A DNA stretch of 64,000 bases from Oehlia diaphana (lineage: Eukaryota > Glomeromycota > Glomeromycetes > Glomerales > Glomeraceae). The translations under genes were made by a program, and so were the position numbers. The stretch spans positions 171,960-235,959 of the forward strand of contig QZLH01000017.1 of NCBI GenBank assembly GCA_003833135.1. Direction: 5' to 3'. Of this stretch, positions 1-11,505 are shown in pieces. The notes below the pieces were generated by a model, which was not told where the DNA came from, did no database searches, and was given only the letters and a program-made list of their open reading frames with translations. Position 1 is the stretch's first letter, and every line of letters begins with the position of its first letter.

Positions 1-1
1 A

Positions 2-32
<31 letters not shown>

Positions 33-2530
33 CATTACAATGAAAATAGAAACTCATATTTGTATAAGGTCAGGTCACATTACCATTTTTTTTTTTTTAA
101 AAAAAAAAATGTATTTTTGAATCATATGATCATAACTTTATTGGTCAAACAAACATTCTTAAATCTGAAAAGATTGTTTCGTGTCACCGCTTTACTGTTT
201 ACGATCGTCATATTGTACACTTCATATATTATTCTATTAGTATGAAATTAAAATTATGTTAGAATATATTAGATATTTTTAATCTCCATCCAATAATATG
301 TAAATATTGAACAGATAAGAAAGATAACACATGCAATCTCACTACGGTGACTAATAGAAAAAAAAAATAGAGTTTTTTATTACATAAATATCTTACGTTA
401 GAGTGAATTTCCATGAGGTCATATGTTCATGATGACAACCAACAATATATTGGATAGAGAATCATAACGGTCCGAACGGTCCGATAAAATTTACTTTTAA
501 TGGTTATTATCTGAAAATAAGCCAAATTCCAATATCCGTCAAAAATTTTGGCCATCTTTTAATTAGTACATAGTAGTTAAATTAAAGCAATTGCGTCCAT
601 AACTTGAGTGTAAATAAAAATATATATATACAGTATATATTTTTTCTATTTTTAATAACTTTTTTTTATTCTTTTTTTATTTTTAGTAGTAGTAGGAATG
701 AGAATTAATTATATACTTGTAGGATTCTTTGATAATGTCCGAAAAAATATAACGAATGGATCTACCTTGAAAATAATTGGAGGATTTTGTATCGTAAGAT
801 GCAAAATATGGGAACGCCAAAATATAGTTGGAAATCGAATCAATTGTTTCCATTTTATCAGTATATTGAGTTACGCTAATAATTTTTTATCAGAATCAAA
901 AGTTACTTTGCGATGATCTTGAAGTAACCGAGTTCTTGAAGACTAAATTAGGGGATTAAGAATTTATATTTGAAAATTATTTTTTGTTATTTTTCTATGG
1001 AATTATGAATTAGAGAATTTTTTCTTTCATTTCAGAATTTTTGTGTATTGCATTATGATTTTTGAATATTGGGATGTGCGGGATAATGAGTTTAACACGG
1101 TCGATAGAAAAAATCTAAAAACTTTAAGGATCAAACTCAAAAGATCAGTTTTGCACGAAAGATCTGACCAACCACAACTTACCTAAACATGCGGCCGACC
1201 GAAATTGGACAAGGGCAATAATCTTTGTTCATTTCGGTCAGTTGATTAGCCGGATCTTTGTTGAATTCTTTTGGAAAAATTATTTTTTGAGCGTGCTTCA
1301 CTAATGGGATTGACCGAAGAGAACAAGTCTGATACTAATCTAAAAGTTCGGTCGCACAAGCAAATGCACCGTGATTGTACCATCGGAATTTGAGCTTTTT
1401 GGCCCATAATTGCAAATTCAAAAGAGCACCACCAAAAAATTTTTCGGTAACGTGACTTTGTACTACAAATCTAAAAATAGTAGATACTGTAATATTTTTT
1501 CGGTTCTCACCTCGTGTCTTGAAATCATTTTTATTTTAATTTATTCTACTCGATTTTTTTATTTTTATTGTATTTTACTTTGTCTCGAAAATAAAAACGC
1601 GTTTTTTTTTCTCTATTAAGTATAGGTATATGAAGTTGAACTATTTAAGTTTCGAAAAAACTTTTTAATACAATATAAAAATTATATTATTCGTCTTATT
1701 TTACTAAAAAAAAAAAAAAAAATTTCATAAATATTTTAGATACTGGTTTTCTAGAATTCGTCAAATCACATTATCGAAAATTTGATTATCACTTATAATA
1801 TGTAGGGATGGGAAAAGTTCCCAGTTGAGCGGTTAGAGTCGGTTCGTTCATGTTCGGTTTGGTACTTTCCGTTTTCATCGGTTCTAAAATTTTGATATGA
1901 ATTGACTTAGTTTAGCGTTCCGAGTTCGGCATTTTTTGAATTTTCGGGATTATTGATTTTCCAGGTTTGTGAATGTCGAATTTGTAATATAAACAAGGAA
2001 TGATGTTTAATGGTTCCCCATTTTGGTGTTAAAAAATTATAATAGAATTTGACGTGTTTGTACTATAAACAAGGAATGATGCCTATTGGTTCCCCATTTT
2101 GGTGATAAATTTTTTAAATTGAATGTGAAAAAAATTATAATAGAATTTTGAGTACTTTGTACAGTGGAACGTTCCATAATAAACTCATTTTCGATAATTA
2201 GCTCGAAGTGTAACGAAGGACTATATAATTTTTAATACGAATGTCTGGATGTCCGTTCGGTACGTGACTATGTACATGAATAAAGTGAGTAGCCTTACTT
2301 TTTTCACTACTTTTAAAAAAAAAACGTTTTTTTTTATTCAATTTCGTTCATTTTCATGTGTTAGTGGTTTGGAAAACAAGAGAAAATTAATAATTTTAAT
2401 TACTCTTTTCATTCTGTGAATGAAATAAATGAAATACCAATAGTGGATACTTAATTTTTTCTTATACTCCCAAATTTGAAAACATCCAAGTTATTCATTC
2501 TAATTTCATTATACAAACAACTCATCTATC
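1..2530. other. Gene-poor AT-rich stretch with short direct repeats
   Basis: I see no gene with splice signals or a recognisable domain here. A 41-bp unit beginning with TATAAACAAGGAATGATG occurs twice, at 1988-2028 and 2064-2104 (76 bp apart), and the AT-rich tail AATTATAATAGAATTT after it is also repeated. At 1803-1817 the sequence TAGGGATGGGAAAAG resembles a hAT-type transposon end; the same motif recurs at 61884 in the same orientation. Homopolymer tracts near 5-32, 91-109 and 1706-1722 are typical of this genome. Confidence 0.5.
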
Positions 2531-2771
2531 ATGAAACATATAGTTTTTATTATTGTATCATTTCTTATGTTCTTGATCTACCCACTTGTAATGATGAAGG
2601 TAAGTTATCTAAATAAGACTTTTATTTAATTTGTCTAAAATAACGTAATATTAATATAATAATTCATCTGTTTTTTTTCTACATTCATGCTATAAAAAGA
2701 TGGTATTTGACTCAAAAGTAGAAAATCCTAGTAGTGTTATATGCTATTTGCAACAGATCATTAGTAACTAG
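2531..2771 (+). CDS. Possible small secreted peptide, two exons
   Basis: I do not recognise this gene. An ATG at 2531 opens 23 codons encoding a strongly hydrophobic signal-peptide-like start (MKHIVFIIVSFLMFLIYPLV). It runs directly into a GTAAGT donor at 2600, and exon 1 is 69 nt (2531-2599). A plausible acceptor (TATAAAAAG) precedes exon 2 at 2700, which stays open to a TAG at 2769-2771. The product would be about 46 residues. It could be a small effector-like peptide, or the 5' end of a longer decayed gene whose coding-like remainder lies at 2950-3240. The signal peptide and donor are seen directly; the second exon is a guess. Confidence 0.3.
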
Positions 2772-2851
2772 GAAACGGGAACCGGAGCGAGGTATCATTA
2801 ATTATAAATAAAGATGTTAACATATATCAAGAATGGTAGCGATTTCTACTA

Positions 2852-2922
2852 ATTAGCAGCATGACGCCTTGGAATTCCGGTAATTTTCTGTTGATTAGCA
2901 GCATAACGCCTTGGAATTCCGG
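2852..2922. repeat. 29-bp direct repeat, two copies
   Basis: The sequence ATTAGCAGCATGACGCCTTG followed by GAATTCCGG lies at 2852-2880 and again at 2894-2922, with 28 of 29 positions identical and a 42-bp period. Its base composition is richer in G+C than the surroundings. Confidence 0.7.
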
Positions 2923-2949
2923 GACAGAGAAACTCACGTGATTGAAAAT

Positions 2950-3240
2950 TTACATGTTATTTCCATAGATCATCACAATGCGTAGACATATATAGTCCTT
3001 CTTTTCGCTCCGGACAACTATAAGTTTTATACAGACGATATAAACGACCCAATTTATAACTGTCGATTTTAATCGTACAGTACATGGGTAAATGGGTACG
3101 TCGTAAATTGAGCTTAGATTGTAGTAAACCTTATGAAAGAAAATTGACATACACGCGGGTCGACAACTATGATTCCACAAAAATTGCTTTCGACGGACCG
3201 TTTAGGGCAGGTGATTTAGGAAAAAACATCGACGATTAGA
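2950..3240 (+). pseudogene. Coding-like remnant of unknown protein, frame-broken
   Basis: Three + frames show protein-like stretches that follow one another but do not join. One contains D-N-Y-K-F-Y-T-D-D-I-N-D-P-I-Y-N-C near 3013-3065. Another runs open from the ATG at 3084 to a TAG at 3238 and contains KWVRRKLSLDCSKPYERKL. Composition and hydrophilicity look like real protein, but stops separate the pieces. With the signal-peptide exon at 2531 they may be parts of one decayed secreted-protein gene. No family is recognised. The 76-codon ORF on the opposite strand over the same span has no protein-like features. Confidence 0.25.
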
Positions 3241-3740
3241 CTTTATATCTGACTCGTGCACTTACCATTAGCTTTTTTAGAAGCTATTTCTTAATTGATT
3301 AAGTTTAGTAAATTTATAAATATCAAAAAACTAAGTATTGAATTATATTTATTTATTGATTCACTTATTATGTATCATATTCAATTGTGAAAAATCACGA
3401 ATAGAAAATCATTAATTTATTGTTCGATCTTATACAAGTTTATTCAATTATAATAAGAGAAATTTATTAAAATAAATTAAAAATTAAAACCGGATGTAGC
3501 TCGCTTCAGAATTTCCAAATGTTCCCGTCACATTTGATATTTACATAATAATAGTAATATTTGTTTATTGATTTATCCAAAATATAGAATAATCAAAAAA
3601 AATTAAGGGTTCACATTTACAGTAATTATATAGATTATGACTGTATTTAAAATTATTTGTAAAATTTTTATAATATTTTGTAAAATTATCAAAATATTTT
3701 AAGATACCGAATATTCCTGTCGGTACTATCAGCGACGTCT

Positions 3741-5911
3741 TCAAACTATTTTTGTAAAGGAATCGAAAGATTCCTCATTCAAAATACCTGCCTCAACCAT
3801 TGATATTAATTTTTTACTATCTATTTTTATCCATATCGAATTTTTGTCTGTACCTGCTTCTGAACGATCTTGTAGGTTTAATATTACTCTACCAAGATCC
3901 ATTTGTTGAACAATATGTTTAATTGTGGTCAATAGTCTCGTTTCTTTAATTTTATTAAAGATATAAGGATTATAATTACTACTCCAACAATAGCTATAAA
4001 ATATTGTGTGGCGTAACGTAAGTCATAGCATGTTTTATCTTTCATAATTTGGACTTGACCAATAGATCTTAGCATCATTGGTAGGTGTTACCATATTAAT
4101 CATAATATCAGTCCATTGACGTTGAAACATACGACTTATACCTTCTTCAGTTGTATCTTCCTCTTTCCATTGATATAATAGAGCCAAATTTCCCGTACCA
4201 TCTCCATTATAACCATAAACATCAAAGTTGAGACTGGACATAAAAAACGATGATCCACCAATAGCAGCAGCACTTTGTGCACCATCACCACTTCCAGAAA
4301 AGAAGGCAGTTCCTGCAGGTAACAAAAGATTATTCTCACTTACTACCGCGCTGTTATTAGGAACTATTTCTCCAAATTCGACTCCTCTTCACCAAGGATC
4401 CATATCACGAAATACTGACGTTACTCTTCTCAATATACCATTGCGCTGGAATAGTTTGTTTATTTACTATATTTATTTCTTTCGTTGTATTAGTTTGCTA
4501 TTAACACTTGCTTCAATCATACTAGCGCATCCATATAAAATTTGTTCAGTTCCACTTAGAGATGGGCAAAATGCATGATGAAATATAATCAAATAATTTG
4601 TGCGCGTTTTCACAATGATTATAATAACTATTTATGCACATGCGCATCATGAAATCACGTGCATAATGCGCATGATATGACTCATTTTGCCCATCTCTAG
4701 TTCCACTTGCAGTAAGTTTGGGTGGTCCTAATAATTTCCATCATTTAACACCAACTATATTGTCTGTAAGATTGTCTATACCACCAAATCCATTACACGA
4801 AATATCAATAGCAAGATCATCATCATCATCATCGACAGAAGAGAGTATTTTAGGTAACTTGGGAAGAGAATATTTATTGATAGTTTCCGGTGATGTTAAA
4901 AGACTGTAAGCTGAAGACTCAAGATAATTTCCATTATTTGACAAATTAAATTTCTTCCTAATAGCTAAATTTATAAATGGAACTTCTATATGAAAGATCT
5001 GTCATCTGGCCTCGATCACCATCTGAGGAGGATATATATCAGTGTTTTTAATGTCAATTTGGCTTGCCAATAAAAGTTCCATTTTTATTTGTAACTTGTG
5101 TGAAATTAGTTGATTTACAAATGACGTGTGGTTGTAACCACATGCCTTTAATTGACCAGTTGTATTTTTCGTCAACTTTTTCTTTTGGTCCAATCGCATG
5201 ATTCATCAAGAGTCCACCATTATCATGATCTATTACCATTGTATCAACAATTCCATAACCTTTTTTTGTACTTGTTACCACACTCATCTTAAAGGAATTG
5301 GTAGGAAATGAAATATTATTATCACTATAAGAATCCAGTAGACGATATCTCATTGCAAAGTTACTATATGACTTGTTAAAGTCGAGTAAATATGTGTCAT
5401 CAACATGAAGATTATCCTTCATTCCAAAACATGATTTAAACTCAAATAAACCACAAGCTCTAACTTGTGATAGTTCTTTCGAAGAAAATGAATTATTAAC
5501 CACATTACTAAGTAATGGATCAGGATTGACATAATTTATATCTACAGAATTTGTATTTGTATTAGACATTACTGAACAAGTATGAATACCAAATGGTGCA
5601 ATAGCAGATGCTCCATACAATAAATATTGGACATATCCCAATAAGTAAATAAAGTACGTTACGCTTATACGATCCTAAACTCCACAATCTAATTCCTGTT
5701 AACGCAGGTTGACTACCTGTTCCAAAATTACTAAGTGGAATATTTTGAGATATTTTACTTAGGGTTGTCCACTCTAAGGCTGTCATTCTATCACTAGTAC
5801 TCATAAATATTGCCAGAACTCCTATTCCACTTATAAGAATAGGTAATAAAACGTTAATGACATCAAATAGCGCAGCTATTGACCAGCATTTAGATCGACT
5901 ACTAACGCCAT
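3741..5911 (-). pseudogene. Decayed membrane-protein gene split by a MITE
   Basis: Reading from 5911 (just after an acceptor-like ACAG) down to 3741 gives one long protein in pieces. First comes a hydrophobic segment near 5860-5805 (NVLLPILISGIGVLAIFM), then an extracellular-looking stretch rich in Asn, Ser and Thr (5640-5054), an Asp run near 4850-4830, and a C-terminal transmembrane helix near 4000-3960 (AIVGVVIIILISLIKLKK). A type of large surface membrane protein is likely, but I do not recognise the family. Disruptions: frame changes near 5660, 5070, 4440 and 3965; in-frame stops at 5002-5004, 4741-4743 and 4389-4391 (all TGA) and at 4460-4462 (TAA); and a 143-bp hAT MITE at 4557-4699. 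Some frame changes could be unrecognised introns, but the stops and the MITE make a working gene unlikely. Confidence 0.6.
4557..4699. mobile_element. hAT-type MITE with 8-bp target duplication
   Basis: The element starts TAGAGATGGGCAAAATG and ends with its exact reverse complement, CATTTTGCCCATCTCTA, giving perfect 17-bp terminal inverted repeats. It is flanked by the direct repeat GTTCCACT at 4549-4556 and 4700-4707. An 8-bp duplication and TAGAGATG-type ends are the known hallmarks of hAT elements. At 143 bp it has no coding capacity and must have been moved in trans. It sits in the middle of the decayed gene on the minus strand, and the reading frame is continuous on both sides once the element and one target copy are ignored. 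Confidence 0.85.
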
Positions 5912-6485
5912 CTGTATAATATATTCTATAGTGTATGTAAATTTACGAAAAAATAAAATATCAAAGTTCCTATTATTATTATATGAGAGATTGCAAGTTC
6001 TTCATATGCGTTACAAATTCCTGTATAGTAATTAATTAATTGTGTGATCAACATGTAATTTATAATGCTTGATCTGATTAATTAAATTTAATACTTTTCC
6101 GGAGAAACTATTCAATAATCTGAATTATAAGGACCGTACTTGTAGATCATTTTATTTGAATGCAATTTAAATATATTATCTCATGTTTACTAATTGGTCG
6201 CCAGTGATTTTTTTGATGATATATTCATGCCTGTCGTGTTTTTATAGTTTATTTATACCTTTCCCACTCTTTCCCATCACTGGACGTTAGATAAAAGAGT
6301 TATTTCACGTGTCGCATAAATATCATGATTTTCACGGCTGCGCCGTGAAAATCATTAATATTCGGTGAAATAACTATTACATATAAGGGATTTTTTATGT
6401 GAAAAGTTCAAAAACATCATCTATTCTATAATACATAAATTACATGCGAGATGGTCATATGATTCATATCAATTTTTTCCTTGAG
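5912..6485. other. Intergenic region with long palindrome
   Basis: This lies between the decayed membrane-protein gene and the 3' end of BTB-TLDc gene A. No gene is seen. It holds the palindrome listed at 6299-6374; the rest is AT-rich. Confidence 0.5.
6299..6374. repeat. Imperfect palindrome around TTTTCACGGC/GCCGTGAAAA
   Basis: The central arms TGATTTTCACGGC and GCCGTGAAAATCA pair perfectly around a TGC loop at 6339-6341. The outer arms GTTATTTCAC (6299-6308) and GTGAAATAAC (6365-6374) also pair. The whole could fold into a 76-nt hairpin. No flanking target duplication is obvious. It may be a small foldback element. Confidence 0.7.
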
Positions 6486-8530
6486 TTAAATAGGAAAATA
6501 TTTATGAACAATAAAGAAAAGAATAATAATAATTACATAATAGAAAAAAAGAAATTTATAATTATTCAATCGTTTAAAGCTTTCAAGTTTACTATAGAAT
6601 TATTTAAAGGTTTTATTATATAAGAAAGATTATTATTATTTCGTATAAAAAAAAATAAAAGATTACTTACATTATAGAATAAATTCTTTCTTTTTGAAAC
6701 AATATTTTTTGAAGGGTGAATTTTTTCCTATAAAAATGATTAAGAAAAATTTACTATTGTTTAATTAACATACGTGATTGAATAAATTCTTTTTTCTTGA
6801 AATACAATAACTAATAAATATTCTTTGTACATCCTTGAAGGATAAAATTACTATAAAACGTTTTTATTATTTTACTTATAAATAAAAGTGAATTTTTGAT
6901 TACTTACGTGAATGAATAAAATTTATCAATTCTGTATTTTCGAAATATAGAAAAATCAAATAAATGTTATTTTATATTAAGTTATTTTATATTAATAAAA
7001 TTATTACTTACATAATTGACTCAATTTTGCTTTTTACGATTTTTTCACGATTTACTGATTTGCTATGTAACAAAGTGAATGGAAATTTAAATTAGTTATT
7101 ACATTATCATAATTTATTATTTCCTGTAATCACTTACTTAAGTTTTGTAATTTTAAAAACTTCATAATCTTCCATCAAATCAACATTTATAAAAGATTCT
7201 ATTCCAGGATCCTTGATGGTCAAATTAAATAAGTTAATAAAGCCAGGATCATCAGTAATAATAGAGTCGTAATCACTTCTTGCAATTATAGGTGAACTAA
7301 GATCATCTTGATTTTTAAAAGAAAATATAAAGCTATCGCCTAACATTGCGCAATTTTTTATATTATATCCTCCAATTAACCTTCCAGTATCTTTAGTTTT
7401 AGCAACAATGAGTGTTGGTCCTTTATCATCGCATAATTCATGGAATTTTGTTGTGTCAAATCCATCTCTAGTTGCGCTATAAAGTAGTTCAAGAGAATAA
7501 GGAACATTCTTAATATTGTAATATTCTTTTTCTTTATCTATCCAACTAGTAATTATAGCAAAATGTTTTTTATTTATAATTTTAAAGGACGGATTTCTTG
7601 GTTGTGATATGAATAAAGATTTTGGTGGGGAATCAGGATCTAAATAATATCCAATTATATCATCATAAATATTTTCCGAAAAAATCCTTTTAAACGGGCT
7701 TATTTTTTGATGAAATAATTTTGGAGGGATTTGGACCCATCTAATAAGTAGAATAAAATCATAAAGAATTTCTCCAAGTTCAACGAAATCTTCTTCAGTC
7801 CAATTGGAATGTACATTAATATTAATACATTTTGACATTTGTGCTATTCCCCATTCTAATATATATTCCCAAATATTATATTCATTCATGTATAAATCAT
7901 CTCTTTTAACAATAGAGATTAAAATAGGCTTATCTATTGTTAAAAACGTGGAAGATTCAAATAATACTTCAGGGTTATCACAGATTAACTGTAAATAAAA
8001 ATTTTTTATAGAAGTTAAAGATTCATAGTGAAATATCGTTTGAAGAACTTCAGTTGGATCTTCGTTTAAAAATTTCGCTTGTTTCTCAATTATGTAACTT
8101 TCTATATAATTGTGTAAATTTCCGAAACATATTTCGTCTGATGCTACAAGATATTTTAATATATCTATTCCTTTCTGTTTATCTAATTCAATGGTTCCAG
8201 TATAAATATACCTTTTAAACGAACATATATAAAATTATTATAAGTTCATTAAAATTTATATATAAGATGAAATATTTTAACTTACTTCAATATTAATTCC
8301 ATAATTTTTGGATTAATATTTGGTTTATTAAAAACGACAATTCCATATTTTTTACGAGCCCAATTCTTTGATAATGCAGCTTTAAAATAAGTTGACCTTG
8401 AACTTAATATTAAAGAGTGAGTATAAAAACTTCTAATATTTTCATTTTTTCCAGCTTTAATAATTACATCATAATTATTTCCGCTAGAAAGTAATTTTTC
8501 AAAATCATTTAATAATTCATCTGGAGTCAT
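6486..8530 (-). CDS. BTB-BACK-TLDc protein A with predicted C-terminal membrane anchor
   Basis: BTB domains form dimers and often bring targets to Cul3 ubiquitin ligases. TLDc domains occur in oxidation-resistance proteins and are common partners of BTB in these fungi. Proposed exons: 8286-8530 (BTB, NYDVIIKAGKN), 7138-8211 (end of BTB, BACK, TLDc with FHELCDDKGPTLI), 7012-7062, 6908-6931, an uncertain 6774-6850, 6671-6727, and 6486-6591. The last encodes a hydrophobic segment (FLFFYYVIIIILFFIVHKYF) and a TAA stop. The start at 8530 matches the start context of gene B; an upstream in-frame ATG at 8614 is less likely. Small exons 7012, 6908 and 6671 are multiples of three and in phase, giving about 518 residues. 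The 77-nt exon at 6774-6850 breaks the frame and has a TAG, so it must be skipped or the copy is damaged. The TLDc end is about 15 residues shorter than in gene B. Splicing downstream of 7138 is inferred. Confidence 0.75.
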
Positions 8531-11505
8531 GTTTTTTTTTCGTATGATGGAAGAAAGAGCGTTAAATGAATTGATCATTTTAGGTTGTCTCATTTGCCTG
8601 CATATTTTTAACATTGCAGATATGACGCCTTAAATAGAAACATTATAATAGACGTTAGTCATACAGTACAGTACATTCATTTTTCTATAAATAACATATT
8701 AATAAAGCGTACGACATACATTATGTATCTTGTTGCTCTCGATATCATTTTCCTTTCAATTGTTAGACACGACATATTCTTGAATGGGCCTAGTCGCAAA
8801 CATAACATTTTCCTGACATGACATTTTCCAAAGTTGATTTATTATTTTATCCTGACATTTTATAAATTGTAAATCTTATTTATTATTAATAATAATGATG
8901 TTTTGCAAATAAAATTTGATTTGATATTTACAACAAATAAGAGTGCGAAAAATAAAAGAAAATAATAAAGTCATTAATTTATTATATAATCATTTTTAAG
9001 AAAAATCTGCTCCATGAAAATGTAATATATTAATAGCAGAAAATTTCATATCTTAGTAAGTAGATTATATAAACATAAACAAATAAATTTTTTTCTGTGA
9101 TAAATTATTTTCGGTAAATCGGGTTTGAGAAATGTCATGTCAAAATATTATCTTTCAGAAATATTTGCCGGGAAAGCAAGTTATCCATAGTAAAATTAAA
9201 TTTTGGCTGATGATCTTTCTTGCGCTTTTACTTTGGGATCACGCTTAATATGAAAATCATGTGACGATCATGACATGTGATATTGTGCTTACAAGTTAAT
9301 ATTATGTATGGCCAATCAAATGTAATTTAGTCATGTGCATGTTACATTTTGATAAGTATATCAGATTCACATTGAAAAAAGAAGTCTGCAATTTATTGAC
9401 ACAGTGTGTTTGAATGTTAAATTAGTATCAATATGATATTGAATTTCCTCGAATCCTTTAATCTCTATCTTTGAATCAGAATATAAAAATCGATTTCTTG
9501 GAGAACACAATGCAAATTTGAGCATCATTCTATCTAATCAAACAAGTCTTTATCTTCGTATTCAAACTTGTAGCGCATCACTTCGTTACATATTGTGTAC
9601 TTGCCCGAACCTCAGTATAATATGCTATATAATATATATTATTAGGAATCAAACAATATTTGCTACGAATTAGCAACAGCAGGTAAACATAATATTGTAT
9701 TTTTTATAAAGTGATCAAAGGAAGAAAGATTAAAGCATGATTAGACTATACTGATCTGTTTGTTCAGCCTACTGATCTAACCATAGAGAGAGTTCATTTT
9801 CAATTACTGCGTATTACTAATCTTTACTATCTCTATCTTTCCGACATTAGGTACGTACGCCATATCGACACGTACAGTATATTCCGAAAGGCAATCCTCG
9901 ACAAGAAATCGATTTAACAAAAAGATTTAAGGGGCGAATCGCCATTCAACAGGGATAATTCGATTTACGCAAACTATCGCTAAAATCGGTTAATACCCTT
10001 AAATACCCCTTTTTTACTGGATAACCATCTCATCATGTGATATGATATCAAATTTTAAAGATAGTAATTAATAGTGTCAATCCTGGCTAAGCCACTTGCA
10101 GAGTTTGAAGTCCGCTAAAAGTTCCACGTCTCGTCTTCGACTTCACTATGGAGGAACGTAAAATTCCGATCATAAATTTCCAGCTAATTCAAATTTTAAA
10201 TGATTTATTTTTGAACCAATTTGACCGAAAATAAGTTAATTTTGGTTCTATTTAGTTTTTAAACCTTTATTTAGTTTTAGTTTAGCTTTTTTTTATTTTT
10301 TTTTATCTTTTATATTTGTATGGTTCCCACCGGTTTTATGAATATATCCCAAAGTGCGAGTTTTTAAAACAATTCCCCTAGCCAAAAGAGTTACTGCATA
10401 CTGTTTTTTTTTGTTCATTAAAAAGTTTGTATAATAAAGAACAAACAAAAAATTTTATTAACGAAGCCCGTAAAATTAATTATAGATTGCCGATCATTTT
10501 CTCCTATTGAGTGCCGAACTATCACTTAATTGATTAAACATGTAATTATTTATATACTATATTTAACTTTCATGGTGATGATTTTTCATATGATTAATAA
10601 ATAAGAATTCATCGCATTTTTTTTTTCTACAAAAAAAAAAAATTTACAATTTATAAAATCTTAAAAAACGGAAAAAAAAAATAATTTTTTTATTTGCTTA
10701 AATTAACGAAGTAACATTCTTGTAAATGTCGTTATCAGGCAAATCGTTTTGGGGAAAAAGGGTACGTTCGGGAAGGAAAATGAATGTCGGCAAATCATGG
10801 TGTAACATTATGTCAACGTACTAAGAATCCAAGATCGAACAATCAATTATTATAATAAGATATGTTAAAAATTTGAATTTCGATGACATAATTTTTTAAC
10901 TGATTTCCTATATGATTTTTGATAATCTTTTCAAGATCGTTATAATACACATATAGTTTTTTTATTACGTGGCAAAAAATCAAAGGCGTTCATTCATAAA
11001 AAAAAATAAATGTCATTCGATTCTTTATTTTGATTTCTCTAGGAAGGCTTACTTACATATTTCCATATTATCATTACTGTATATTCCATCGTTGAAGTAC
11101 CATCTCATATTCATTTAATAACCAAACATTTAATATAAATCAAAATTTCTTTAACGAGAATTTATTTCAGATTCCCCCGTCAAATCGATCAACTAATCAA
11201 GAATTAGTAAGCGGAACGTGATATTGTAACTATAGATGAGATATCTAATCCATTCAAAGTTCATTGATTCTAAACTTATAATGACTAATAATACGAAAAA
11301 AAATGGTTTCAAAAAAAATTGAAAAATTTTCAATTTTAACTAGATTCGGTCAAGAATATGCACTTACATAAAAATTATCAACTAAATTAGCGTGAGTAAT
11401 AATTGTTAAATGAGTACACTCTATTGATAGATCAAACCTTTTCACCTTTTCTCACTTATTTAAAAAATATCTAAAAATTTTTTTTTTTTTTATTAGAAAA
11501 ATACA
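8531..11505. other. Long intergenic region, no gene seen
   Basis: No supported coding region is present. A 13-bp motif TGACATGACATTT at 8814-8826 recurs inverted at 9130-9142, which could mark a small decayed element of about 330 bp. The rest is AT-rich with poly-T/A tracts near 10610-10640 and 10670-10690. Confidence 0.4.

Noticed and set aside
4228..4578. 116-codon + strand ORF
   Set aside because: It is the complement of the decayed minus-strand gene and crosses into the MITE; the minus strand has the protein-like signal.
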